A DNA stretch of 64,000 nucleotides from Haladaptatus litoreus (GTDB lineage: Archaea > Halobacteriota > Halobacteria > Halobacteriales > Haladaptataceae): NCBI RefSeq assembly GCF_900156425.1, contig NZ_FTNO01000001.1, positions 744,001-808,000 on the forward strand. The letters are read 5' to 3'. How positions within the stretch are numbered: position 1 is the stretch's first letter; the number at the start of each line of letters is the position of its first letter. A model generated the notes under the pieces. The model saw only the letters and a program-made list of their open reading frames with translations. It was not told the DNA's origin and searched no databases. Both the position numbers and the translations under genes were made by a program. Positions 51,252-60,871 of the stretch are shown here, piece after piece.

Positions 51252-52903
51252 GTTCGCAAGAAGAGATGCCGACGACGCAAGAGGTCGATGGTGACGAACT
51301 CGCCGAACTGCTCGGCGACTCCATCATCGGGCGTGAGGAACACCTGAACGCGCCCGGATTCGTCGTTCGACCCGACGAAGTCGAGACGGCACTCAGGACT
51401 CTGCGCGACGAGGCTGGATTCGACCACCTCTCGATGCTCACGGCGCAGGATTACGAAGACCGATACGAGAGCGTCTACCACCTCAAAAAGTACGCCGACC
51501 CGACGCAGGAAGCGAGCGTCGTCGTACCGACGCCGCTCGACGCGCCGACACACCAGAGCGCGGAACCTGTGTACCGGACGGCAGAGTGGCACGAGCGTGA
51601 AGCCTACGACCTCGTCGGTATCGACTACGAGGGCAACCCCGACCTTCGTCGGATTCTGTTGCCCGAAACGTGGCAAGGGCATCCGCTCTCGCGGAACTAC
51701 GACCAAGACCAGCCACAGATCGTCTCGTTCAACGAGCACAAAAATCCCATCGAGGGCGACCACCTCGACGAGGATTCGGATACGATGTTCCTCAACATCG
51801 GGCCACACCACCCGGCGACACACGGTGTGCTTCACCTGAAGACGACGCTCGACGGCGAGCAGGTCGCAGACGTTGACCCGGACATCGGCTACCTCCACCG
51901 CTGTGAGGAGCAGATGGCCCAGAACGGAACGTACCGCCACCAAATTATGCCGTATCCCGACCGATGGGACTACGCATCTGCTGGCTTGCTCAACGAGTGG
52001 GCCTACGCGCGCGTGGCTGAGGATTTGAACGACCTCGACGTGCCGGAGTACGCGCAGGTCATCCGGACGATGGGTGCGGAACTCTGTCGTATCGCGTCAC
52101 ACTTGCTGGCGCTCGGAACGTTCTGTCTCGACATCTACGGCGACTTCACTGCTATCTTCATGTACTCGATGCGCGACCGCGAAATCGTCCAGAACATTCT
52201 GGAGGATTTGACGGGGCAGCGCATGATGTTCAACTACTTCCGCCTCGGCGGCGTCGTCTGGGACATCCCGGAACCGCGCGAGGACTTCTTCGAGAAGATT
52301 CGCGACTTCTTGAACGACCTCCCGCCGACGCTGGAGGAGTATCACGACCTCATCACGAGCAACGAAATTCTTCAGATTCGAACCATCGACACCGGGATTC
52401 TCGAACCCGATGTCGCCAAGCAGTACGGGGTCACCGGCCCGATTGCCCGAGCGTCGGGAATCGACTACGACCTGCGCCGTGACGACCCATACGGCTACTA
52501 CGACCAACTCGACTGGAACGTCATCACCGAAGACGGCTGTGACAACTACGCGCGGCTGCTCGTTCGGATGCGCGAAGTCGAGGAGTCGGCGAAAATCATC
52601 GAACAGTGTGTCGAACTGCTCGAAGATTGGCCGGAAGACGAACGCGAGATTCAGTCGAACGTTCCCCGGACGCTCAAACCGGAGGCGGACACCGAAGTGT
52701 ACCGCGCCGTCGAAGGAGCGAAAGGTGAACTCGGCATCTACATTCGCGCAGACGGAACGGACAAACCGGGTCGGTTCAAGATTCGAAGTCCGTGCTTCTG
52801 TAATCTGTCGGCGCTCGGCGAGATGTCCAATGGGGAGTACATCCCCGACCTCGTCGCCACGCTCGGCAGCCTCGACGTGATTCTCGGGGAGGTCGACCGA
52901 TGA
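51248..52903 (+). CDS. nuoCD: NADH-quinone oxidoreductase fused subunits C and D
   Basis: A 551-residue fusion. Residues about 1-165 are NuoC (ERYDLVG-like EAYDLVGIDYEGNPDLRRIL and WQGHPLSRNY). Residues about 180-551 are the 49-kDa subunit NuoD (GPHHPATHGVLHL, IGYLHRCEEQMAQNGTY, LRREDPY-like DLRRDDPYGYYDQLDW, ending IILGEVDR-like VILGEVDR). Fusion of C and D occurs in several bacteria and haloarchaea. It forms the quinone-reduction module with NuoB. Confidence 0.95.
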   Translation: MSSQEEMPTTQEVDGDELAELLGDSIIGREEHLNAPGFVVRPDEVETALRTLRDEAGFDHLSMLTAQDYEDRYESVYHLKKYADPTQEASVVVPTPLDAPTHQSAEPVYRTAEWHEREAYDLVGIDYEGNPDLRRILLPETWQGHPLSRNYDQDQPQIVSFNEHKNPIEGDHLDEDSDTMFLNIGPHHPATHGVLHLKTTLDGEQVADVDPDIGYLHRCEEQMAQNGTYRHQIMPYPDRWDYASAGLLNEWAYARVAEDLNDLDVPEYAQVIRTMGAELCRIASHLLALGTFCLDIYGDFTAIFMYSMRDREIVQNILEDLTGQRMMFNYFRLGGVVWDIPEPREDFFEKIRDFLNDLPPTLEEYHDLITSNEILQIRTIDTGILEPDVAKQYGVTGPIARASGIDYDLRRDDPYGYYDQLDWNVITEDGCDNYARLLVRMREVEESAKIIEQCVELLEDWPEDEREIQSNVPRTLKPEADTEVYRAVEGAKGELGIYIRADGTDKPGRFKIRSPCFCNLSALGEMSNGEYIPDLVATLGSLDVILGEVDR

Positions 52904-53991
52904 ATTTCGTCCCGCTACAGGAAAGCCCGGTCGTCCTCCCGGAGCAGATCGCTCGCGCGCTGTTCGGCAACAACCCCGCAGCGTGGCAGGAGATGCTGTC
53001 GGCACTCATCGGCGCGGCGCTCATCGGCACCATCATGATGACGATGACGGCGTTCGCCGGGCCGTGGGCGAAACGAAAGATTACTGCGGCGTTCACCGAC
53101 CGTATCGCGGTGAACCGTGTCGGGCCGTTCGGCCTGTTCATCATCGTCGCGGACGCAGTGCGACTGCTCGGAAAAGAACTCATCATCCCGGATGGTGCAG
53201 ACCGTCCGGCCTTCGACCTCGCGCCTATCGTCGTGGCGTCGTCGGCGCTGCTCGGTTTCGCGGTTATTCCGATGGGTTCCCTTTTCGGCATCAATCTGCA
53301 CCTCGCTGACCCCGAGACGGGGCTGGCGTACGTGTTCGCCGTCGCGTCCATCGCCACGCTCGGACTGACGATGGGTGGCTACGCGTCGAACAACAAATAC
53401 TCGCTTCTCGGCGCGCTTCGTGCAGTGGCACAGAACATCGCCTACGAGATTCCGCTCATCGTGACGGCGGCCTCCGTCGTCATCTTCGCGGGGTCGCTCC
53501 AGATGAGCACAATCGTCGCCCAACAGCAGGAGACGCTGTTCACCATCGGTGGCTTCGCCATCCCGGCGTGGTACGCCTTCGTGAACCCGTTCGCGTTCGT
53601 GCTGTTCATGGTGGCAAATCTGGCGGAAGTCGGCCGGAACCCGTTCGACATCCCGGAAGCGCCGACGGAGATTATTGCGGGATACCAGACCGAGTACTCC
53701 AGCGTGTACTTCGTGCTGTTCTACCTCGGTGAGTTCCTGCACATCTTCCTCGGCGGTGCCATCGTCGCCACCGTCTTCCTCGGTGGTGCCGACGGCCCTG
53801 CGTCGGGGTCGATTGGCTTCATCTGGTTCACCGTCAAAATCTGGGCGGTGTTCCTGTTCACGCAGTGGGCGCGTTCGGCGATTCCACGTGTTCGTATCGA
53901 CCAACTCATCGAAATCGGTTGGAAGGGCATGCTCGTGCTCTCGTTCGCAAACTTGGTTCTCACGGCCGTCATCGTGGGAGTGATGCTATGA
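52900..53991 (+). CDS. nuoH: NADH-quinone oxidoreductase subunit H
   Basis: A 363-residue eight-helix membrane subunit. The signatures are DRIAVNRVGPFGLF (quinone-channel loop), VAQNIAYEIPLIV and VGRNPFDIPEAPTEIIAGY. It links the redox arm with the proton-pumping arm and forms the quinone site with NuoB/CD. Overlaps of four bases with nuoCD and nuoI indicate coupling. Confidence 0.94.
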   Translation: MNFVPLQESPVVLPEQIARALFGNNPAAWQEMLSALIGAALIGTIMMTMTAFAGPWAKRKITAAFTDRIAVNRVGPFGLFIIVADAVRLLGKELIIPDGADRPAFDLAPIVVASSALLGFAVIPMGSLFGINLHLADPETGLAYVFAVASIATLGLTMGGYASNNKYSLLGALRAVAQNIAYEIPLIVTAASVVIFAGSLQMSTIVAQQQETLFTIGGFAIPAWYAFVNPFAFVLFMVANLAEVGRNPFDIPEAPTEIIAGYQTEYSSVYFVLFYLGEFLHIFLGGAIVATVFLGGADGPASGSIGFIWFTVKIWAVFLFTQWARSAIPRVRIDQLIEIGWKGMLVLSFANLVLTAVIVGVML

Positions 53992-54449
53992 TCGGAATAC
54001 TCAAAGGAATGGCAACGACGATGAAGCACGCACTGGGTGGAACCACGTTCACGGTCGAATATCCCGACGTGGCACCCGAGGTCAGTCCGCGATTCCGCGG
54101 CATCCACAAGTTCAGCCAAGAGCGCTGTATCTGGTGCCGTCAGTGCGAGAACGTCTGTCCGAACGACACGATTCAGATCGTTCAGGACGACCAGCGCAAC
54201 GGCGAGCAGTACAACCTCCACGTCGGGCAGTGCATTTACTGCCGACTCTGTGAGGAGGTCTGTCCCGTTGACGCGATTTTGCTCACCCAGAACTTCGAGT
54301 TCACGGGTGACACGAAAGACGACCTCGTCTACAACAAAGAACAGTTGAAGAACGTCCCCTGGTACAAAGACATCGACCCGCTCGAATCGCGCGAACCCGA
54401 CCGTTCCGCGTGGATTGGAGAGGGCGAGGGAGCAGTAGACTACCAGTAA
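53988..54449 (+). CDS. nuoI: NADH-quinone oxidoreductase subunit I
   Basis: A 153-residue ferredoxin-like subunit with two 4Fe-4S motifs: CIWCRQCENVCP and CIYCRLCEEVCP. It transfers electrons to NuoB. ATG 53988 overlaps nuoH by four bases; the upstream extension is not needed. In the absence of NuoEFG this subunit is the probable docking point for the electron donor (perhaps a ferredoxin), which is inference. Confidence 0.94.
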   Translation: MIGILKGMATTMKHALGGTTFTVEYPDVAPEVSPRFRGIHKFSQERCIWCRQCENVCPNDTIQIVQDDQRNGEQYNLHVGQCIYCRLCEEVCPVDAILLTQNFEFTGDTKDDLVYNKEQLKNVPWYKDIDPLESREPDRSAWIGEGEGAVDYQ

Positions 54450-54479
54450 CCACGCCCGTCTCGAAATCTTAAAAGGGCG

Positions 54480-54487
54480 TTTATCCA
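54480..54487 (+). promoter_or_regulatory. Possible internal promoter before nuoJ1
   Basis: A 56-nt gap breaks the otherwise overlapping operon. It carries gtttatcc about 23 nt before ATG 54506 and cttaaaagg a little upstream. Confidence 0.4.
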
Positions 54488-54505
54488 AACCCAAAGGTAA
54501 CCGAA

Positions 54506-54772
54506 ATGGCATACGAAATAATCGCGTTCGGGCTGTTCGCCGCGGTCACAGTGGCGAGTAGCTTGGGCGCTGTCCTGGTGCGGGACGTGTGGCATGCTGC
54601 TCTATTGCTCGGTACTTCGTTACTGAGCTTTGCAGTCCACTACGTTATGTTGCAGGCGGAGTTCGTTGCGGCGATGCAGATTCTCGTCTACGTCGGCGGG
54701 GTTCTCATCCTCATAACGTTCGCCGTCATGCTCACACGTCGTTCAAGTACAGAGGAGGTAACTAACGCATGA
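54506..54772 (+). CDS. nuoJ1: NADH-quinone oxidoreductase subunit J, N-terminal part (J1)
   Basis: An 88-residue protein with three helices matching the N-terminal half of NuoJ, including VRDVWHAALLLGTSLLSFAV and AEFVAAMQILVYVGGVLILI, the conserved pi-bulge helix. It ends before the last helices, which are encoded by nuoJ2 overlapping by four bases (54769-54772). The split is known in haloarchaeal nuo operons. Confidence 0.9.
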   Translation: MAYEIIAFGLFAAVTVASSLGAVLVRDVWHAALLLGTSLLSFAVHYVMLQAEFVAAMQILVYVGGVLILITFAVMLTRRSSTEEVTNA

Positions 54773-55125
54773 CATCGAAACCACGCTTGCACGATACATC
54801 GACGATGCTTCCCGGCCTCGTCGCAGTCGCGCTCTTCGGCGTTCTCGCAGTGGTATTCCTGGGCGCGTCGTTCGGCGACGCCGCAGGCTTCCCCAGCGGA
54901 GCGGGAATCACCGCGGGAATCGGCTACGCGATGTTCAACATCACGAGCGTCGAGGGCCAGAACATCATCCCGAGCGAGGGGTTCCTCGTGGCGTTCCTGA
55001 TTATCGCGCTCGTGCTGGACGCGGCACTCGACGGTGCGGTTCTGCTCGCCAGCCGCGACGAAGGCGGCGAGAGCAGCCGTCAGGTCGCCACGGACGGCGG
55101 AACGACCGGAGGTGACGACGAGTAA
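54769..55125 (+). CDS. nuoJ2: NADH-quinone oxidoreductase subunit J, C-terminal part (J2)
   Basis: A 118-residue protein with two helices (about 12-33 and 63-90) and a polar Gly/Asp-rich tail. It supplies the C-terminal portion of NuoJ, downstream of J1 (4-nt overlap). SEGFLVAFLIIALVLDAALDG is the recognisable end of the J family. Its final base is the A of the nuoK ATG (55125), a one-base overlap. Confidence 0.8.
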   Translation: MTSKPRLHDTSTMLPGLVAVALFGVLAVVFLGASFGDAAGFPSGAGITAGIGYAMFNITSVEGQNIIPSEGFLVAFLIIALVLDAALDGAVLLASRDEGGESSRQVATDGGTTGGDDE

Positions 55126-55430
55126 TGGCTGTTGCAGTCGAATACTATCTACTGCTTTCGGCCGCCGTGTTCTGCACGGGCCTGTTCGGCATCCTCACGC
55201 GGCGGAACGCGCTGATGTTCCTCATCAGCGTCGAGCTAATGCTCAACGCCGCGAACATCAATCTCGTCGCATTTTCCCACTACCACGGCAACCTGACCGG
55301 CCAGACGTTCAGCCTGTTCACGCTGGCGCTGGGCGCTGCAGAGGTCGCGGTGGGTATCGGAATCATCCTCGTGCTGTATCGTAACTTCAAGGACGTGGAC
55401 GTAACCCAAGCGACGACTATGAGGTGGTAA
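55125..55430 (+). CDS. nuoK: NADH-quinone oxidoreductase subunit K
   Basis: A 101-residue three-helix subunit. The central helix LIRRNA-like LTRRNALMFLISVELMLNAA carries the conserved Glu of the proton channel, and the third helix includes AAEVAVGIGIILVLYR. It lies between J2 and L in the membrane arm. Confidence 0.94.
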   Translation: MAVAVEYYLLLSAAVFCTGLFGILTRRNALMFLISVELMLNAANINLVAFSHYHGNLTGQTFSLFTLALGAAEVAVGIGIILVLYRNFKDVDVTQATTMRW

Positions 55431-55432
55431 CA

Positions 55433-57475
55433 ATGGCGGCAACTGCATTCGAACTGGCACCGGTAATCGCACTCCTGCCGTTCGTATCGTTCCTGATTGC
55501 ACTGCTCGGCGGCGAGTTCGCCCGAAAGATGCTTCCGAAAGGTGGCGCGATTCCGGGCATCCTCGCGACTGCCGGGTCGCTCGCCTTGTCGATATGGGTG
55601 TTCATCACCGTGTCGAGCAGCGGCTCCTACCACGAGACGATAGTGTGGGTCGAAGGCCTCGAAACGTTCAACCTACACTTCGGCATCCTTCTCGACCCGC
55701 TGTCGGCGATGATGCTCGTCATCGTCTCGCTCGTCGCGGTTCTCGTCCACGTCTTCAGTCTCGGCTACATGAACGACGAGGGCGAAACCGGCCTGCCGCG
55801 ATACTACGCCGGTCTCGGCCTGTTCACCTTCAGCATGCTCGCGTTCGTCTTCGCGGACAACCTGCTGATGGCGTTCATGTTCTTCGAACTCGTCGGGCTG
55901 TGTTCGTACCTGCTCATCGGGTTCTGGTTCCGCCAACCCGGCCCACCGAGCGCAGCGAAGAAGGCGTTCCTCGTCACCCGCTTCGGTGACTACTTCTTCC
56001 TCATCGGCGTGGTGGCCGTGTTCGCCACCTTCGGCACGGCGCAGTTCGCGGGCGAGAACTCGTTCGCGCACATGGCGGAAATGGCACTCGGCGAAGGCGG
56101 CGCTGGCGAAGTGACCACCCTGTTCGGACTCGACCCGCAGGCGTGGTTCTCCATCATCGGCCTGCTGGTGCTGGGCGGTGTCGTCGGTAAATCGGCACAG
56201 TTCCCACTGCACACGTGGCTTCCGGACGCGATGGAAGGCCCGACGCCCGTTTCCGCGCTGATTCACGCGGCGACCATGGTCGCCGCAGGTGTCTATCTCG
56301 TCGCGCGTATGTACGGCTTCTACGCCCTGCTCCCACAGGTGCTCGCCATCATCGCGTTCATCGGCGGATTCACGGCACTGTTCGCGGCGACGATGGGTGT
56401 CGTCAAGCGCGAAATCAAACAGGTGCTCGCGTACTCCACCATCTCACAGTACGGCTACATGATGCTCGGACTGGGTACCGGTGGCTACGTCGCAGCGACC
56501 TTCCACCTGATGACTCACGCCTTCTTCAAGGCGCTCCTGTTCCTCGGAGCAGGGTCGGTCATCATCGCCATGCACCACAACGAGGACATGTGGGACATGG
56601 GTGGACTCAAAGACAAGATGCCCGTGACCTACTACGCGTTCCTCTCGGGGTCGCTCGCACTCGCGGGTATCGTCCCCTTCTCGGGCTTCTGGTCGAAAGA
56701 CGAAATCCTCTACGAGGCGCTCGTCCACGGCCTGAACACCCCGATTCTGTTGGCTGCTTACGCGATGGGTCTGCTCGCGGTGTTCTTCACCGGGTTCTAC
56801 ACCTTCCGGATGGTCGCGTTGACCTTCCACGGCAAGCCCCGGTCTGACACCGCGCGCAACCCGCACGGCGTCGGCTGGAACGTCAAAGGCCCGCTCGCGG
56901 TTCTCGGCGTGCTGGCGGCCGTCACCGGACTGGTGAACATGGTTCCGGTGCAGAAGCTCACCGGCACCGAACTCGACTTCCTTCACCAGTGGCTCGACAG
57001 CGGACCATCGGCGCTTAGTGCCCACCACTACGCCGACCTCACGCACGACTTCGCTCACTACTCGGCGGGCACCATCGGGTCGGAACTGCTGACCGTTCTG
57101 CTCGGTGCCGCAGTCTCGCTGGGACTCGCACTCGCGGGTGCGGGACTCGCGTGGAAGCTCTACGCGGTTCCCTCCCCGGTCAGACACACCGACAAACTGG
57201 GCGGTGCGAAGACGGTGCTGTTCAACAACTACTATCTCGACGAGGCACAGGTGTGGCTCGCAACCGGCGTCACGCTCCCTCTCGCGCGAGCGGCGGACAA
57301 GTTCGACGGCGGCGTCATCGACGGCGTCGTCAACGGCATCTCCAGCGTGAGCCTGTTCGGCGGAAGCAAAGTGAAACGGATACAGAGCGGTATCGTGACG
57401 AACTACGCGCTGTTACTTACGGCGTCGTTCGTCGTCTTGCTTCTCGTCATCGGCTTTACGGGAGGTTGGTTCTAG
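55433..57475 (+). CDS. nuoL: NADH-quinone oxidoreductase subunit L
   Basis: A 680-residue antiporter-like subunit with about sixteen helices. Signatures include FFELVGLCSYLLIGFWF, GKSAQFPLHTWLPDAMEGPT and STISQYGYMMLGLGTGGY, then the lateral helix region near the C-terminus. It pumps protons at the distal end of complex I. ATG 55433 is preferred over GTG 55424. It is adjacent to nuoM without a gap. Confidence 0.95.
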   Translation: MAATAFELAPVIALLPFVSFLIALLGGEFARKMLPKGGAIPGILATAGSLALSIWVFITVSSSGSYHETIVWVEGLETFNLHFGILLDPLSAMMLVIVSLVAVLVHVFSLGYMNDEGETGLPRYYAGLGLFTFSMLAFVFADNLLMAFMFFELVGLCSYLLIGFWFRQPGPPSAAKKAFLVTRFGDYFFLIGVVAVFATFGTAQFAGENSFAHMAEMALGEGGAGEVTTLFGLDPQAWFSIIGLLVLGGVVGKSAQFPLHTWLPDAMEGPTPVSALIHAATMVAAGVYLVARMYGFYALLPQVLAIIAFIGGFTALFAATMGVVKREIKQVLAYSTISQYGYMMLGLGTGGYVAATFHLMTHAFFKALLFLGAGSVIIAMHHNEDMWDMGGLKDKMPVTYYAFLSGSLALAGIVPFSGFWSKDEILYEALVHGLNTPILLAAYAMGLLAVFFTGFYTFRMVALTFHGKPRSDTARNPHGVGWNVKGPLAVLGVLAAVTGLVNMVPVQKLTGTELDFLHQWLDSGPSALSAHHYADLTHDFAHYSAGTIGSELLTVLLGAAVSLGLALAGAGLAWKLYAVPSPVRHTDKLGGAKTVLFNNYYLDEAQVWLATGVTLPLARAADKFDGGVIDGVVNGISSVSLFGGSKVKRIQSGIVTNYALLLTASFVVLLLVIGFTGGWF

Positions 57476-59014
57476 ATGATGATCGAAGCACTTCTCGCGG
57501 TAACACTCCTCAGCGCGTTCGTGGTGTTCCTCGCGCCTGATAAGGTCGCAGGGAAACTCGCGTTCGCGTTGAGTCTGCTCCCACTCGGCGGGAGCCTTTG
57601 GATGTACAGTGCCTTCGACGGGAGCGGCAACGCCCTGCTGGGCGGAACCCTCGCCTTCGAAGAGATGTATCAATGGGTCAATCTCGGCCCGTACGCGCTC
57701 AACTGGCACGTCGGACTAGACGGCATCAGCATGCCGTTGCTGGTGCTAACGACGGTGCTCACGCCGCTCGCGATCCTCGCGGCGTGGACGCCCGTTCAGT
57801 CGCGCCAGAGCCAGTTCTACGGCCTCATGCTGTTCATGGAGATGAGCCTCCTCGGCGTCTTCGCGGCGCTTGACTTCTTCGTCTGGTTCATCTTCTGGGA
57901 GATGGTCTTGGTGCCGATGTACTTCCTCATCGGTGTGTGGGGCGGCCCACGCCGGAAGTACGCGGCTATCAAGTTCTTCGTCTACACCAACGTCGCCTCG
58001 CTGGTGATGTTCATCGGGTTCATCGCGCTCGTCTTCGGACTGGGCGATTCGGTGACCTCGCTCGACTTGCCAGCGATTACGGAGGCGCTCAACAACGGTG
58101 AACTCAGCGGACTCGCTGGCATCGACGCGAACACGCTGAAAATCGTCGCGTTCTTCGCCATGTTCGCCGGGTTCGGCGTGAAGGTACCAATCGTCCCGTT
58201 CCACACGTGGCTGCCTGACGCTCACGTCGAGGCACCGACGCCGGTGTCCATCATGCTGGCGGGCGTCATGCTGAAGATGGGTACCTACGCGCTCTTGCGA
58301 TTCAACTTCACGATGCTCCCGGAGACGGCGAAGCAGTTCGCGTTCATCATCGCCCTCGTGGCGGTCGTGAGCGTCATCTACGGCGCGATGCTCGCGCTGG
58401 CCCAATCCGACCTGAAACGCATCGTCGCGTACTCCTCGGTTTCCTCGATGGGGTACGTCATCCTCGGACTGGTCGCGTACAACATGTACGGCGTCGGCGG
58501 CGCGACGTTCCAGATGATTGCCCACGGCCTCATCTCGGGACTGATGTTCATGGCGGTCGGCGTCATCTACAACACGACGCACACGCGCATGGTTTCGGAC
58601 ATGTCCGGACTCGCGGACAGAATGCCGATTACGGTCGCGGTGTTCATCGCGGGCGCGTTCGGCTACATGGGTCTGCCGCTGATGGCCGGCTTCGCGGCGG
58701 AGTTCTTCATCTTCGTCGGGGCGTTCCAGTCCACCGTCCTCGCGGGCAACACGCTCGCGCTGTTCACGGGCGCGGCGATGTTCGGTATCGTCATCGTCGC
58801 GGGCTACCTGCTCTTCGCCATGCAGCGAACCCTGTTCGGGCCGTTCCGCCTCGAAACCGATTACGAGGTCGGACGGGCGTCGTTCCACGACGTCGCACCG
58901 CTCGTGGTGCTCATCCTGCTCGTCATCCTGCTCGGTGTCCAACCGGACATCTTCTACGGGATGATTCAGGAGTCCGTGCGTGATATGGCGCTCATTACCG
59001 GAGGTGGTGCCTGA
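57476..59014 (+). CDS. nuoM: NADH-quinone oxidoreductase subunit M
   Basis: A 512-residue antiporter-like subunit with about fourteen helices. Diagnostic regions are FFVWFIFWEMVLVPMYFLIG, KVPIVPFHTWLPDAHVEAPT and AYSSVSSMGYVILGLVAYN. It is a proton-pumping subunit between L and N. It shares one base with the nuoN start (ATG at 59014). Confidence 0.95.
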   Translation: MMIEALLAVTLLSAFVVFLAPDKVAGKLAFALSLLPLGGSLWMYSAFDGSGNALLGGTLAFEEMYQWVNLGPYALNWHVGLDGISMPLLVLTTVLTPLAILAAWTPVQSRQSQFYGLMLFMEMSLLGVFAALDFFVWFIFWEMVLVPMYFLIGVWGGPRRKYAAIKFFVYTNVASLVMFIGFIALVFGLGDSVTSLDLPAITEALNNGELSGLAGIDANTLKIVAFFAMFAGFGVKVPIVPFHTWLPDAHVEAPTPVSIMLAGVMLKMGTYALLRFNFTMLPETAKQFAFIIALVAVVSVIYGAMLALAQSDLKRIVAYSSVSSMGYVILGLVAYNMYGVGGATFQMIAHGLISGLMFMAVGVIYNTTHTRMVSDMSGLADRMPITVAVFIAGAFGYMGLPLMAGFAAEFFIFVGAFQSTVLAGNTLALFTGAAMFGIVIVAGYLLFAMQRTLFGPFRLETDYEVGRASFHDVAPLVVLILLVILLGVQPDIFYGMIQESVRDMALITGGGA

Positions 59015-60510
59015 TGGCACAGCCATTCGGCACCGGTGCCGACTGGGTGACGATGGCACCCGCCATCACCCTCGCCCTGACGGCAATGTTGCTGTTCATC
59101 GCGAACAGCATCTCCCCGAACACGAAAAACCGCCCACTTCTCGTGGGACTCTCGACGCTCGGCACTGTCGTCGCTGGCGGCATCGCGGTGGCGTTCCTCG
59201 CCACGGGAACCGGTGAAGAGGCGGTTTCGCTGTACGACGGGGCACTCGTCGTGGACACGATGAGCCTGTTCTTCACGCTCATCTTCACCAGCGTCACCGC
59301 GCTGGTCTGTATCGCGAGCTACGACTACATGAAAGGTCAGCCGTACATGGCGGAGTTCTACTCGCTAGTCATCCTCGCGGCGACGGGGATGACGCTGATG
59401 GCGAGCGCGAACAGTCTGGCGACGGTGTTCGTCAGCCTCGAACTCGCCAGCCTACCGTCTTACGCGCTGGTCGCAATCCTGAAGAAAAACCGCGGGAGCG
59501 TCGAGGCAGGACTCAAGTACTTCCTCATCGGTGCGCTCTCGTCGGCCATCTTCGCCTACGGTATCAGCCTCGTCTACGGCGTTACCGGACACCTGCAACT
59601 CGAAGCGGTTGCCAGCAATCTCAACGCGGAAGCGTTCCCCGGCGTCCTCGGCGTCGGCGTGCTGATGGTGCTCGGTGGCTTCGCGTTTAAGACGGCCTCG
59701 GTTCCGTTCCACTTCTGGGCACCAGAAGCGTACGAAGGCGCACCCGCGCCCGTTTCGGCGTTCCTGTCTTCGGCCTCGAAGGCCGCTGGGTTCGTCGTCG
59801 CGTTCCGCGTGTTCGTCACGGCGTTCCCGATTGCGGAACTCTCCGCGACGGTTGATTGGGTGCTCGCGTTCCAGATTCTCGCCGTCGTCACGATGACGCT
59901 CGGGAACTTCGCCGCGGCCACTCAGGACAAAGTCAAGCGCATGCTCGCGTACTCCTCGGTCGGACACGCGGGCTACGCGCTCATCGGCCTCGCCGCACTC
60001 ACGGTCGGTGGCAGCGAGAACGACTTGGTCATGGGCGGTGCCATGCTCCACCTACTCGTCTACGGCTTCATGAACACGGGCGCGTTCCTGTTCATCGCGC
60101 TGGTCGAACAGTGGGGCATCGGCAGAACGTTCGAGGATTACAACGGACTGGGGAGCAAGGCCCCGATAGCCTGCGTCGCCATGACGGTGTTCATGTTCAA
60201 CCTCGCCGGACTTCCGATCGGGGCTGGCTTCATGAGCAAGTATGCCCTGTTCACCGGCGCGGTCGGTGCCGGATTCTGGTGGCTCGCCGCCGTCGGTGCA
60301 ATCAACAGCGCGCTGTCGCTTTACTACTACTCACGCGTCGTCAAGGCGATGTGGGTGGAGGAACCGACGAGCGAGCTGACGATTCGAAGCACCCCAACCG
60401 GCCTCTACATCGCAGTGCTCGCCGCCGCCGTTACAAGCGTCATCCTGCTCCCGGCCTTCGGGCCGCTGGCGGACACGGCGTACAGCGCGGCTGCGACCCT
60501 GTTCGCGTAG
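59014..60510 (+). CDS. nuoN: NADH-quinone oxidoreductase subunit N
   Basis: A 498-residue antiporter-like subunit with about fourteen helices. Diagnostic blocks are VFVSLELASLPSYALVAILK, ASVPFHFWAPEAYEGAPAPV and MLAYSSVGHAGYALIGLAAL. It completes the haloarchaeal complex I set; genes E, F and G are absent. A T-rich tract (60533-60546) follows the stop. Confidence 0.95.
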   Translation: MAQPFGTGADWVTMAPAITLALTAMLLFIANSISPNTKNRPLLVGLSTLGTVVAGGIAVAFLATGTGEEAVSLYDGALVVDTMSLFFTLIFTSVTALVCIASYDYMKGQPYMAEFYSLVILAATGMTLMASANSLATVFVSLELASLPSYALVAILKKNRGSVEAGLKYFLIGALSSAIFAYGISLVYGVTGHLQLEAVASNLNAEAFPGVLGVGVLMVLGGFAFKTASVPFHFWAPEAYEGAPAPVSAFLSSASKAAGFVVAFRVFVTAFPIAELSATVDWVLAFQILAVVTMTLGNFAAATQDKVKRMLAYSSVGHAGYALIGLAALTVGGSENDLVMGGAMLHLLVYGFMNTGAFLFIALVEQWGIGRTFEDYNGLGSKAPIACVAMTVFMFNLAGLPIGAGFMSKYALFTGAVGAGFWWLAAVGAINSALSLYYYSRVVKAMWVEEPTSELTIRSTPTGLYIAVLAAAVTSVILLPAFGPLADTAYSAAATLFA

Positions 60511-60871
60511 ACGCCACTCTCGAATCGACCGACTTTTGACTTTTTTGAAGACGAGATTTTGGTTTCGAACTGTGCGTTTGCTCGTGAGTCGAAACAGAAC
60601 GTGATTGCCTACTGGTTGCAAGTCACGGCTCTAAGCCACGCTCTTTACACGATGGAATTGCTTGGAATGACGTGATGACTGCAAGTCGTGATTTGCAAAC
60701 ACGACGGATTCACCTACCCTTTCTTCTCGAAACACGGTCTGCGCCGTAATCGAGGTCGAACACTACAACTGCGAGTTTCGAAAACCCATTCCAGACACCG
60801 AGTAAAACCACGTCCTGCCCGCAAAGGATTCCCAACAGGTTTTAGGTGCCCCACTAGCAATCGGTGGTAGA
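60511..60871. other. Intergenic region after nuoN
   Basis: A 361-nt gap. It opens with a T-rich stretch (60533-60546, cttttgacttttttg) that probably terminates the nuo transcript. It closes with the TATA-like ggttttaggt (60838-60847), about 30 nt before the next ATG. Between them I see no gene, repeat array or stable structure. Confidence 0.55.

Noticed and set aside
57746..59059. A 437-codon minus-strand frame opposite nuoM
   Set aside because: It runs over the whole conserved nuoM gene, and its translation is low-complexity Arg/His/Glu.
24009..60697. The 13-mer GTCGTGATTTGCA shared by two intergenic regions (24009-24021 and 60685-60697)
   Set aside because: Dozens of 13-mer matches are expected by chance in 64 kb on both strands, and the flanks do not match.
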